A DNA stretch of 8,482 nucleotides from Methanosarcinales archaeon. Lineage in GTDB: Archaea; Halobacteriota; Methanosarcinia; Methanosarcinales; EX4572-44. Under the pieces are notes generated by a model. That model ran no database searches and was not told where the DNA came from. It saw nothing but the letters and a program-made list of their open reading frames with translations. Every line of letters starts with the position of its first letter. The stretch's first letter is position 1. Below, piece after piece: positions 1-6,102 of this stretch. The DNA lies in contig RXIJ01000077.1 of NCBI GenBank assembly GCA_004212095.1, positions 1-8,482 of the forward strand, in the 5' to 3' direction. The position numbers and the translations under genes are program-made.

Positions 1-33
1 CAGTGCTTGCATAATCGAAAATTAAAAATTAAT

Positions 34-79
34 TTCCGCACAACGAAGTTTTGTGGTTCTGCAGAACGAAGTTGTGCAG
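34..79. repeat. Tandem 23-base palindromic units, copy A
   Basis: Two adjacent 23-base units, 34-56 and 57-79, each begin with TT and fold as 9-base arms around a central GAA. The arms are CCGCACAAC / GTTTTGTGG and CTGCAGAAC / GTTGTGCAG, each with one true mismatch. The preceding stretch 1-23 (CAGTGCTTGCATAATCGAAA...) is also part of the repeat, because it recurs at 4048-4071 and 4115-4134. A second, same-orientation copy of the whole cluster lies at 4048-4134. The arms differ between copies while pairing is largely kept, so the structure seems to be what is conserved. The cluster lies directly upstream of the HPS-RraA gene and could be a regulatory site, an RNA hairpin, or a REP-like dispersed element. 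Confidence 0.75.
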
Positions 80-83
80 TACC

Positions 84-97
84 AAAGGATTAATAAG
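84..97 (+). promoter_or_regulatory. Candidate archaeal BRE/TATA promoter of HPS-RraA
   Basis: AAAGG at 84-88 resembles a purine-rich BRE and is followed by ATTAATAA at 89-96, a plausible TATA box. The distance to the GTG at 121 is about 25-28 bases. No Shine-Dalgarno sequence is visible before that GTG. Together this suggests transcription starts at or just before the start codon, giving a leaderless mRNA. It is called from spacing and composition only. Confidence 0.35.
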
Positions 98-120
98 ACT
101 TCTTTTACACAATAACAAAT

Positions 121-1407
121 GTGACAGTCATTCAACCAATCCTTCAGGTAGCTCTTGACGTACTTGAAACAGAACGTGCCATCGAAATAGCAACTGAGGC
201 AGTGGCAGGTGGCGCGGAATGGATAGAAGCAGGTACGCCACTAATCAAAAGCGAGGGCATGGATGCAATACGAAAACTGAGAGAAGCATTCCCGGACAAA
301 ATCATTGTTGCAGATATGAAAATCCAGGATACAGGTGCATTGGAAGTTGAAATGGCATCAAAAGCAGGAGCAAATGTGATAACAATCCTTGCAACTGCTG
401 ACAGTACAACAGTTGAAGATGCCCTGCGGGCAGCACGCAAATATGGAACAACACTCATGGCAGACCTCCTGTGCACAGAAAACCGGATTGTACGGGCAAA
501 AGAACTTGAACAGCTTGGGGTGGACTACATCAACTTTCACACAGGGATTGACCAGCAAATGAAAGGAGAGACTCCACTGAAACTGCTTAAAAATGTAGAT
601 TTAGTTGCACCTATTGCCGTTGCAGGGGGAATAAACGCGGAAATAGCTGCACAAGAAGTATCAGAAGGTGCAAGCATAATTATAGTGGGCGGAAACATCA
701 CTCGCTCAGAAAACGTTACTGAATCCACAAAAAAAATAATCAGTGCAATGCACAAACCACAGACCACTGCCAACAAAAAAATAAACATACAAAAAGAGAT
801 CATACGCCTTCTAAAGAACACATCAACACCAAACATTACAGATGCCATTCATCGAAAGGGTGCAATGAAGAACATCAAGTCAATTGTCGCAGGTCAAAAA
901 ATAGTTGGGCAGGCTGTTACAGTACAAACATTCGAAGGCGACTGGGCAAAACCTGTTGAAGCAATCGACATAGCAAAACCTGGCGAAATCATAGTAATCT
1001 ACAACGCAAGCAAACATATCGCGCCATGGGGAGAACTTGCCAGCTTAAGCTGCATCAATAAGGGCATTGCAGGAGTCGTCATCGATGGTGCTGTGCGAGA
1101 TATAGACGATATTCGAAAACTTAAATTCCCGGCATTTGCCTGCAACGCGGTACCGAATGCGGGAGATCCAAAAGGCATGGGCGAAATCAATGTAGAAATC
1201 GTATGTGGGGGACAAACCGTGCGACAGGGGGATTACATCGTAGGCGACGATAATGGAGTTGTTGTAATACCAATAGAGCGAGCTTACGAAATCGCACGGC
1301 GTGCTGTTGAAGTAGCAAAAACAGAACAACGCATCAGGGAAGAAATAAAACGTGGAAAGACCCTCTCACAGGTACTGCACCTTGAAAAATGGGAAAAAAT
1401 GTCGTAG
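121..1407 (+). CDS. Bifunctional 3-hexulose-6-phosphate synthase / RraA-like protein
   Basis: The 428-residue protein is a two-domain fusion. Residues 1-210 are a 3-hexulose-6-phosphate synthase of the OMP decarboxylase superfamily. The D-x-K-x-x-D signature is D65, K67, D70 (VADMKIQDTG); H140 lies in NFHTGIDQQ; phosphate-binding loops are VAGGI (167-171) and IVGGNIT (188-194). In archaea lacking an oxidative pentose phosphate pathway, this enzyme with a hexuloisomerase makes ribulose 5-phosphate and releases formaldehyde; it can also fix formaldehyde. Residues 225-420 are an RraA/HMG-aldolase-like domain with GELAS (304-308), DGAVRD (R326, D327) and GDDNGVVVIP. E305 sits 21 residues before R326, giving an acidic-X20-R-D arrangement like the metal-dependent pyruvate aldolases of that family, so the domain may be catalytic rather than an RNase E regulator. 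The GTG start fits because the fold's first strand (LQVALD) begins at residue 8; the overlapping ATG at 119 hits a stop at once. The fusion is known in methanogens, but its second activity is not established. Confidence 0.9.
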   Translation: MTVIQPILQVALDVLETERAIEIATEAVAGGAEWIEAGTPLIKSEGMDAIRKLREAFPDKIIVADMKIQDTGALEVEMASKAGANVITILATADSTTVEDALRAARKYGTTLMADLLCTENRIVRAKELEQLGVDYINFHTGIDQQMKGETPLKLLKNVDLVAPIAVAGGINAEIAAQEVSEGASIIIVGGNITRSENVTESTKKIISAMHKPQTTANKKINIQKEIIRLLKNTSTPNITDAIHRKGAMKNIKSIVAGQKIVGQAVTVQTFEGDWAKPVEAIDIAKPGEIIVIYNASKHIAPWGELASLSCINKGIAGVVIDGAVRDIDDIRKLKFPAFACNAVPNAGDPKGMGEINVEIVCGGQTVRQGDYIVGDDNGVVVIPIERAYEIARRAVEVAKTEQRIREEIKRGKTLSQVLHLEKWEKMS

Positions 1408-1526
1408 TCAAATGCCAAAGAAGGTATTTGTGCATTCTCTATGTAACCACGCGTAATTAACCTGAACAAATTAACTTCTTCGCGGATATATCCTCTGGCT
1501 CCATAAACCAACTCTCTATCACGCAT
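1284..1526 (-). CDS. Small leftward ORF with strong RBS, possibly a gene remnant
   Basis: An 80-codon frame starts at 1526 on the minus strand. It has a near-perfect Shine-Dalgarno GGAGGT (complement of 1535-1540) eight bases before ATG. The first 39 residues, starting MRDRELVYGARGYIREEVN, lie in the intergenic gap and read like a real charged, helical protein. From about residue 40 the frame runs antisense into the last 124 bases of HPS-RraA, whose C-terminus is conserved there, so the tail (FSHFSRCSTC...) is probably not native. The simplest reading is the 5' end of a gene truncated at its 3' side, or a short peptide ending in accidental readthrough. I do not recognise the family. An AT-rich stretch at 1571-1582 could supply its promoter. 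Confidence 0.35.
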   Translation of the reverse strand: MRDRELVYGARGYIREEVNLFRLITRGYIENAQIPSLAFDYDIFSHFSRCSTCERVFPRFISSLMRCSVFATSTARRAIS

Positions 1527-1552
1527 TCTTTTAAACCTCCGGCAGGAACAGC

Positions 1553-1569
1553 AGTGTGATTATCTCACT
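1553..1569. promoter_or_regulatory. Candidate operator palindrome in divergent promoter region
   Basis: AGTGTGA-TTA-TCTCACT is an inverted repeat with 6 of 7 arm positions matching around a 3-base centre. It lies between the small leftward ORF and htpX, next to the AT-rich boxes at 1571-1605. The position would suit a regulator of one or both transcripts. Short palindromes arise by chance, so this is tentative. Confidence 0.3.
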
Positions 1570-1594
1570 TTGATATATATATTAAGTGATTAAG

Positions 1595-1602
1595 TTTATA
1601 TA
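1595..1602 (+). promoter_or_regulatory. TATA box of the htpX operon
   Basis: TTTATATA lies within GTTTATATATTG. It is about 39-46 bases before the htpX ATG, which predicts a transcript start near 1625-1630. That leaves a short leader containing the Shine-Dalgarno GGTGA at 1629-1633, seven bases before ATG. Another AT-rich box (TATATATAT, 1573-1581) lies just upstream and is an alternative or serves the opposite strand. Confidence 0.45.
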
Positions 1603-1640
1603 TTGTTTATTGCTATCTTCATCTATTTGGTGAATGTATT

Positions 1641-2522
1641 ATGAAACAATGGTATCGTGACACTGGTCTCCAGGCAAGAATGTTTTTGACTATGTTTTTG
1701 CTTGCGGCAGTCTATCTGGCTTTTATTAGCTTCCTTGCAACAACGGGGGTTGGTACGATGGGTATTGTGGTTGTTGCAGGGATTTTCATATTTATCCAGT
1801 ATTTTTATTCCGATAAACTTGTATTGTGGAGTATGGGTGGAAAGATTGTAAGCGAAAGTGAGGAACCCGAACTTCATACTATTATCAGCCGTCTGTGTCA
1901 GATTGCAGATTTACCAAAGCCGCGGATTGCTGTGGTTGAAAACAATGTTCCCAATGCCTTTGCAACAGGTCGCAGCAAGAAAAACGCTGTTGTGGCTGTA
2001 ACGACAGGCCTTATGCATCAACTAAACCATGGGGAGCTTGAAGCAGTGATAGCGCATGAACTGAGCCATGTTAAAAACAGGGACATGCTTGTGATAACTA
2101 TTGCAAGTTTTATCTCTACAATAGCATTTTTCCTTGCACGAAACCTTATGTTCTTTGGCATGATGGGCAGGGGGAGACGCGATTCCGGAGGCATTATGGC
2201 TGTATGGATCGTATCGATTCTCGTATGGCTGGTAAGTTTCCTTCTGATACGCGCTCTTTCACGATACCGTGAGTTCTCTGCTGATAGAGGTTCTGCAGCA
2301 ATCACCGGGCAGCCGGCACAGCTCGCATCAGCCCTTATGAAGATAAGCGGTACAATGAAGCGGGTGCCGACAGATGACCTTCGTAAGGTTGAAGGCATGA
2401 ATGCATTTTTTATCATACCAGCTGTTTCCGGCAGCAGCCTGATGAAACTGTTCTCAACCCATCCACAGATTGAACAACGTATTGCAAAACTTGAAGAAAT
2501 GCAGCAAAAAATGGAGTTTTAA
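1641..2522 (+). CDS. htpX: Membrane zinc protease HtpX (M48 family)
   Basis: HtpX is an integral-membrane metalloprotease that degrades damaged or misfolded membrane proteins, with its active site on the cytoplasmic face. The 293-residue length is normal for the family. The zinc motif HELSH is at 139-143 (ligands H139 and H143, catalytic E140), and the third ligand is E211 in REFSADRGS. Four hydrophobic segments are visible, near residues 12-33, 38-56, 149-175 and 184-206, in the usual arrangement around the catalytic core. The conserved stretch VPNAFATGRSKKNAVVAVTTGL precedes the active site. The ATG at 1641 has a Shine-Dalgarno GGTGA at 1629-1633. It is the first gene of a three-gene operon, with pspAB starting five bases after its stop, which supports an envelope-stress role. 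Confidence 0.95.
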   Translation: MKQWYRDTGLQARMFLTMFLLAAVYLAFISFLATTGVGTMGIVVVAGIFIFIQYFYSDKLVLWSMGGKIVSESEEPELHTIISRLCQIADLPKPRIAVVENNVPNAFATGRSKKNAVVAVTTGLMHQLNHGELEAVIAHELSHVKNRDMLVITIASFISTIAFFLARNLMFFGMMGRGRRDSGGIMAVWIVSILVWLVSFLLIRALSRYREFSADRGSAAITGQPAQLASALMKISGTMKRVPTDDLRKVEGMNAFFIIPAVSGSSLMKLFSTHPQIEQRIAKLEEMQQKMEF

Positions 2523-2527
2523 AAAAT

Positions 2528-3097
2528 ATGGGTTTTCTGGATGCATTTCTTGGTAAGACAAAACTTCCAAAGTCCAAAACCAAAGATATCTTTGCAATCT
2601 CCACAGCCAACGTCACATTCGAGGTAAATCTTAATCTCAGGGCACTTAACAAAGCAGGCATATGTTTTAAACCGCAGGCATCATCGCATTTTACACAGGC
2701 ACGAGCTGAAGTGGAAGAGTTATTAGCCTACTCCTGCAAAGATACCAACACCGGGTATCAGATAACAAAAGATGCCTATGGATACACATGGATCGTGCTC
2801 GAAGACCCTGATTTTGAGGATCTCGTATCCAACATATACCTGGTAAGCGAGGGGTTAATTGAGCGTGATTTTGGAGAACAACTCCTGTGTGCACTGTTCA
2901 CTTTTAAAGAGAAAGGTGGCGCTAATGTATACTGGATATATAACTTCAAACACGGTAATTTCTATCCGTTTGCACCAAAAGCAAACAAAGAGCGCAATTC
3001 TGCATTTGAGTTCCGCCTTCGTTCGGTAATGGAAAAAGAATTGCCTATTGAAAAAGATGTAGAACGCTGGTATCCATTATGGGATGTGCCAGTTTAA
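2528..3097 (+). CDS. pspAB: PspA-associated protein PspAB
   Basis: The 189-residue protein matches the PspAB family from memory of its conserved stretches: MGFLDAFLGK at the start, GICFKP (44-49), DAYGYTWIVLEDPDFEDLV (82-100), FGEQLLCALFTF (115-126), FYPFAP (145-150), and ELP...ERWYPLWDVPV at the end. The family is found in archaea and actinobacteria and is linked to the phage-shock/membrane-stress response. Its biochemical activity is unknown. No membrane segment or signal peptide is visible, so it is probably cytoplasmic, perhaps peripheral to the membrane. GGAG at 2513-2516, inside the htpX 3' end, may serve as its ribosome binding site. The five-base gap to htpX and three-base gap to the next gene imply co-translation. 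No PspA gene is present in the window. Confidence 0.88.
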   Translation: MGFLDAFLGKTKLPKSKTKDIFAISTANVTFEVNLNLRALNKAGICFKPQASSHFTQARAEVEELLAYSCKDTNTGYQITKDAYGYTWIVLEDPDFEDLVSNIYLVSEGLIERDFGEQLLCALFTFKEKGGANVYWIYNFKHGNFYPFAPKANKERNSAFEFRLRSVMEKELPIEKDVERWYPLWDVPV

Positions 3098-3100
3098 CAT

Positions 3101-4042
3101 GTGTTGATACATTTGACAATTAAAACACGACTCCGGGATTTCATTATAACAACCGATGACTGGGTCTTTGCAGTAGCAGATTACACTCACCAAAACGGCG
3201 TACGTTCTATACTAAGGTACGTACCCGACAAAAAGGGGGAACGCCTGAAAAACGGTGTTAAATATCACAAACTGGATTTTGACGACTCTTTCACATTTAT
3301 GAAAAAACACCGTCCATCGTGGGTGAAGGACGTTCACATCGTGCCATTCGACCAAGTAAAACAGGTGTTAAACCCGGTCAGGCGAATACCAGACCTTATT
3401 AAAACCAGTCCGGAAGTGGCAGTAATTGTGCAGGTTCTCCTAAATGGGGGAATACCGTTATCACAGATTGGTATCACCGGTTCACATCTACCAAGATTAA
3501 CTAACGAAACATCAGACATTGATCTTATCGTATACGGCAAACACTGGTTTAAAGCGAGAGACCTGATTGCAAAGGCAAAAAAAACTGGTGAGACCATCTG
3601 CGAAATAAACGACGAGATGTGGCATCGCATCTACAACAAGCGAATCCCTGCCACCACCTTTGAAGAATTTATACTGCATGAAAAGCGAAAAGGTAATCGC
3701 GGCATGGTAAACAATACATACTTCGATCTCTTGTATGTACGGGATTGGAAAGACATAAAACCGCTACTACCAGGAGTCGACATCAAACACCAAAAAATAG
3801 AAGCAATGGTAATAAATTCTGATTATGCTTTCGATGCGCCATCAATATACAAAATAGACCATCCGGAAATCAAATATGTGCTCTCGTACACGCATACATA
3901 CGCTGGACAGGCAAAGAGAGGTGAACACATCGAAGCAGAAGGCATGGTAGAACAAATAGGAAACATAAAACGTCTCGTGGTTGGGACAAGCCGTGAGCCA
4001 GAAAATGAATGGATACGTTCACTCACACTCTGCAAAGCGTAG
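3101..4042 (+). CDS. Predicted nucleotidyltransferase (COG1665-like)
   Basis: This 313-residue protein carries a polymerase-beta-type nucleotidyltransferase core: GITGSHLPRLTNETSDIDLI has the G-S pair at 127-128 and the metal-binding D139-x-D141, and D209 in YFDLLYV is the likely third carboxylate. The N-terminal 90 residues form a separate region. The C-terminal strand-rich part (about 260-313), with GEHIEAEGMVE and LVVGTSREPENEW, may be an OB-like substrate or RNA-binding part. It resembles archaeal proteins annotated as predicted nucleotidyltransferases (COG1665, from memory); the substrate is unknown. The start is GTG at 3101, three bases after the pspAB stop; the overlapping ATG at 3099 meets a stop after two codons. 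TTG at 3104 is an alternative. Translational coupling with pspAB is likely, which ties the enzyme to the membrane-stress operon. Confidence 0.8.
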   Translation: MLIHLTIKTRLRDFIITTDDWVFAVADYTHQNGVRSILRYVPDKKGERLKNGVKYHKLDFDDSFTFMKKHRPSWVKDVHIVPFDQVKQVLNPVRRIPDLIKTSPEVAVIVQVLLNGGIPLSQIGITGSHLPRLTNETSDIDLIVYGKHWFKARDLIAKAKKTGETICEINDEMWHRIYNKRIPATTFEEFILHEKRKGNRGMVNNTYFDLLYVRDWKDIKPLLPGVDIKHQKIEAMVINSDYAFDAPSIYKIDHPEIKYVLSYTHTYAGQAKRGEHIEAEGMVEQIGNIKRLVVGTSREPENEWIRSLTLCKA

Positions 4043-4047
4043 CTTTA

Positions 4048-4134
4048 CAGTGCTTCTCGCAATCGAGAATTATTTCCGCACACGGAGTGTGCGGTTCTGC
4101 ACAACGAAGTTATGCAGTACTTGCGTAATCGAAG
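4048..4134. repeat. Hairpin repeat cluster, copy B
   Basis: This begins six bases after the nucleotidyltransferase stop and matches copy A at 1-79 in the same orientation. In order it holds: CAGTGCTT with a perfect 6-base hairpin TTCTCG-CAAT-CGAGAA (4054-4069); a perfect 8-base hairpin CCGCACAC-GGA-GTGTGCGG (4076-4094); a 9-base hairpin CTGCACAAC-GAA-GTTATGCAG (4097-4117, one mismatch); and CAGTACTTGCGTAATCGAAG (4115-4134), which restarts the leading module. Compared with copy A, the first palindrome has changed on both arms and now pairs perfectly. The hairpins could also help end the operon transcript, but no clear T-run follows. Confidence 0.75.
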
Positions 4135-4189
4135 AGAGAAAATAAAAATCATTGAAAGGGATGGATTCACATTTAAGTAAAGAAAATTT

Positions 4190-4210
4190 GTGCTTATGTA
4201 AAACGAAGTT
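4190..4210. repeat. Possible degenerate repeat unit
   Basis: GTGCTTATGTAAAACGAAGTT shares the GTGCTT lead and the AACGAAGTT core with the clusters at 1-79 and 4048-4134, but no longer forms a good hairpin. It may be a decayed unit of the same element. The surrounding 4135-4278 is AT-rich and I see no gene in it. Confidence 0.35.
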
Positions 4211-4278
4211 CATCATTAAGTAAACGTAATAGAAAAAAGTTGAGTCTCTTTCTCCTTAGCAGTTTTCGGCATTAATCT

Positions 4279-4498
4279 TCACTCTTCAGAATAATTTCTC
4301 TTTATCCTGTCAAATGAAGGAAACCATTTCTCCGCATAGATTTCTGAAAGAAATTCTTTCTTCATATCTTCAATGTTTTTTGGTAGCTTTTCACCTAATT
4401 ATTTCCCTCTTTTCTGTATCTTACCTTTATGTCTGACCATATGTTCAAGATAGTAATATGTCTGCTTTCCTATCTGTTTTTTTCTTTATACTTACCAT
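4279..4498 (-). pseudogene. Broken N-terminal remnant of a Fic-family protein
   Basis: Read leftward from ATG at 4498, the frame gives MVSIKKK and then shifts at a seven-A run (complement of 4477-4483). In the shifted frame it continues IGKQTYYYLEHMVRHKGK, meets an in-frame TAA at 4399-4401 where a Tyr codon would give KYLGEKLP, and goes on LPKNIEDMKKEFLSEI..EKWFPSFDRIKRNYSEE to a TGA at 4279-4281. The 'YYYL..xVR..GKIxK..KYLGxxLP' pattern is, from memory, the N-terminal region found before the Fic domain in archaeal Fic proteins (AMP-transferring enzymes). The catalytic Fic domain (HPFxxGNGR) is absent. Two independent lesions plus truncation make this a pseudogene. A TATA-like TTATAAATA (complement of 4519-4527) still sits about 25 bases before the start. 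Confidence 0.65.
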
Positions 4499-4635
4499 GT
4501 TTACAAATTACCTTCACATATTTATAATTTTTTTTGTTTTATATGAAATGTAGAAGTAACTAAAAGAACTAAAGCGATATGGAATCAAGGTGTGGAATCC
4601 GGCAGATTTAAATTTAGATTTAGAAGAGGCGGGAA

Positions 4636-4860
4636 ATGGCTACGGAAGCTGAGGTAGTAAAGAAGGTTTTAAACATCGCAAAAAGGGAACTCAACTTTGA
4701 GGAATATGCCAGATTCCTGGTAGCGATAGCACCTAAAGTTGGTGATTCCGTGAAAGAACTGAGGGGATATAGAGACAAAGCTACCTATGAGGAGATACTG
4801 GAGAGATACACTCGAAAAAAGATTAATATTAATAGACAATATCTACAAAAAGTGAAATAG
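4636..4860 (+). CDS. Small hypothetical helical protein (74 aa)
   Basis: I do not recognise the family. The 74-residue product is charged and probably all-helical. A leading helix (VVKKVLNIAKREL) is followed by FEEYARFLVAIAPKVGDSVKELRGYRDK and a lysine-rich tail, with no membrane segment. The ATG has GAGG at 4626-4629, six bases upstream, and a TATA-like TTTAAATT at 4607-4614, about 22-29 bases before the start. It ends 32 bases before the HEPN-type gene, in the same direction, so the two probably share a transcript. A small partner before a HEPN protein could be an antitoxin or accessory factor, but that is inferred from position only. Confidence 0.6.
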   Translation: MATEAEVVKKVLNIAKRELNFEEYARFLVAIAPKVGDSVKELRGYRDKATYEEILERYTRKKININRQYLQKVK

Positions 4861-4892
4861 TTATTAAAGAAAGAAAACAACAAGGTGATGTA

Positions 4893-6089
4893 ATGGCTGA
4901 AGATAACAAGAACTACGAAGTCGAGGTAAATATCTATAACATGGAATTTTGGAAAAATGGATTTACCCATGATAACATCGAGTTTATTCCTTATGAGGAT
5001 TATAAAGAGAGATATGAAAAGATAAAGAACGAGGAGATTCATTATCCAACGGGTAAGGCTAAAATCCCTTTATCTGCGGACACTTGCAACAAAGCAATCA
5101 AAAAAGCAGAGATCATGCTTTCTGACTATGGTAGGTTATTGACATTTGCGCAAAATCGTGATGTCTTTTTCCATTATTACATCTGTTATGAAGTAGAAAA
5201 CGGGAACAGACATGAGAAAGCTGGATTGAGGTCAGTTGTTGTTGGGGTTGACAAACCGTATGGTATATCCATTATTCACCCAGCAGGAATTGAAGAGTTT
5301 ATAAAAATAGCCATACCATTAGTTAAAAATGAAGCAAAGTTTGAAAGGACTGGGATTGTTAAAGCTATCAGCTGGTTTAACGTGGCGAATCAGAGGCACA
5401 TTAAGATTGTTCCCACAAATTTTCCAATATTCTGGATTGTATTAGAGATGCTTGCAAATGCACATGCAAAAGCAAATGAAAAAGAGTTTATAATTTCAGA
5501 TGATGGATTTAAAATCGTTGAACATAAAATTGAAGCTTTAATTGAAAATGATTTGGTGTTGTTTAGTATAGATGGAGAATTAGAAGATGGGTTGAATAAA
5601 GGCATCGTTCCAGAAGGATTGAAGAAAATGTTCGAAACTGAAGGCATTTCATTTTCTAAGAATATCACCATTACGAAAGACAATGAGGATAACCAGGTGA
5701 TAATTGACGAAGAAAAGAAAAATACCTACATTGTCAGGAAAGAAAATGGAAAACTAAACATTTACCTGACTTTAAATCACAAAAAAAGAAAAACGCTAGA
5801 GCGTAACGTGGGTGGTATTAATAAGAGACCCATAGGAAATAAAATAGAATCACTGCTTACAAATTATAAATTAGGGATATATAACTCAGAAATTAGAGAA
5901 CTTAAGAAGTTTAGAGATAATATTATTCATGGTAATAACCTCGTCTCCTATAACATCAATGAGAAGATAGATAATGAAAGAAAACTAAAAAGTATATTGG
6001 AAAAATTAATATTATCAATGCTTCACTTTTATGATAAGAAGTTTGTACATTCTTCGATAAGAAGAGATCGCCTGCTCGCATTACAATAG
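4893..6089 (+). CDS. HEPN-type protein with C-terminal RX4H motif
   Basis: The 398-residue protein has an N-terminal mixed region (about 1-170) that I do not recognise, then IFWIVLEMLANAHAK (179-193), which looks like the first HEPN helix. A charged, strand-rich insertion follows (about 205-310), then NKIESLL...IRELKKFRDNIIHGNN. The last part contains R341 and H346, the RX4H motif of HEPN domains, followed by the closing helices (ERKLKSILEKLILSMLHF). In the family, this motif forms the metal-independent RNase site of many toxin-antitoxin and anti-phage proteins, including ApeA-like ones. No transmembrane segment is seen. The Shine-Dalgarno AGGTGAT at 4884-4889 region lies a few bases before ATG. 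Codon use is AT-rich compared with the genes before 4042. RNase function is inferred from the motif; some HEPN proteins only bind RNA or are inactive. Confidence 0.65.
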   Translation: MAEDNKNYEVEVNIYNMEFWKNGFTHDNIEFIPYEDYKERYEKIKNEEIHYPTGKAKIPLSADTCNKAIKKAEIMLSDYGRLLTFAQNRDVFFHYYICYEVENGNRHEKAGLRSVVVGVDKPYGISIIHPAGIEEFIKIAIPLVKNEAKFERTGIVKAISWFNVANQRHIKIVPTNFPIFWIVLEMLANAHAKANEKEFIISDDGFKIVEHKIEALIENDLVLFSIDGELEDGLNKGIVPEGLKKMFETEGISFSKNITITKDNEDNQVIIDEEKKNTYIVRKENGKLNIYLTLNHKKRKTLERNVGGINKRPIGNKIESLLTNYKLGIYNSEIRELKKFRDNIIHGNNLVSYNINEKIDNERKLKSILEKLILSMLHFYDKKFVHSSIRRDRLLALQ

Positions 6090-6102
6090 TGGAGATGTGA
6101 AG

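Noticed and set aside
34..79. CRISPR-like array from repeated 23-base units
   Set aside because: The units are directly adjacent without spacers and vary in sequence, so they are tandem palindromes rather than a CRISPR array.
144..848. Leftward open frames across the HPS-RraA gene
   Set aside because: They are antisense shadows of a clearly conserved coding sequence, with Ser/Ala/Cys-rich low-complexity translations.
4474..4540. T-runs as a rightward transcription terminator
   Set aside because: T-runs at 4477-4483 and near 4528-4535 could act as archaeal terminators. However, the first is the poly-A tract of the leftward pseudogene, and no active upstream gene ends within 400 bases.
4560..4651. 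Rightward open peptide LKELKRYGIKVWNPADLN... ending at a TGA inside the 74-residue gene
   Set aside because: It reads like protein but has no start codon after the stop at 4557-4559 and overlaps the promoter and start of the next gene. It may be a scrap of an old gene, but about 30 codons is too little to call.
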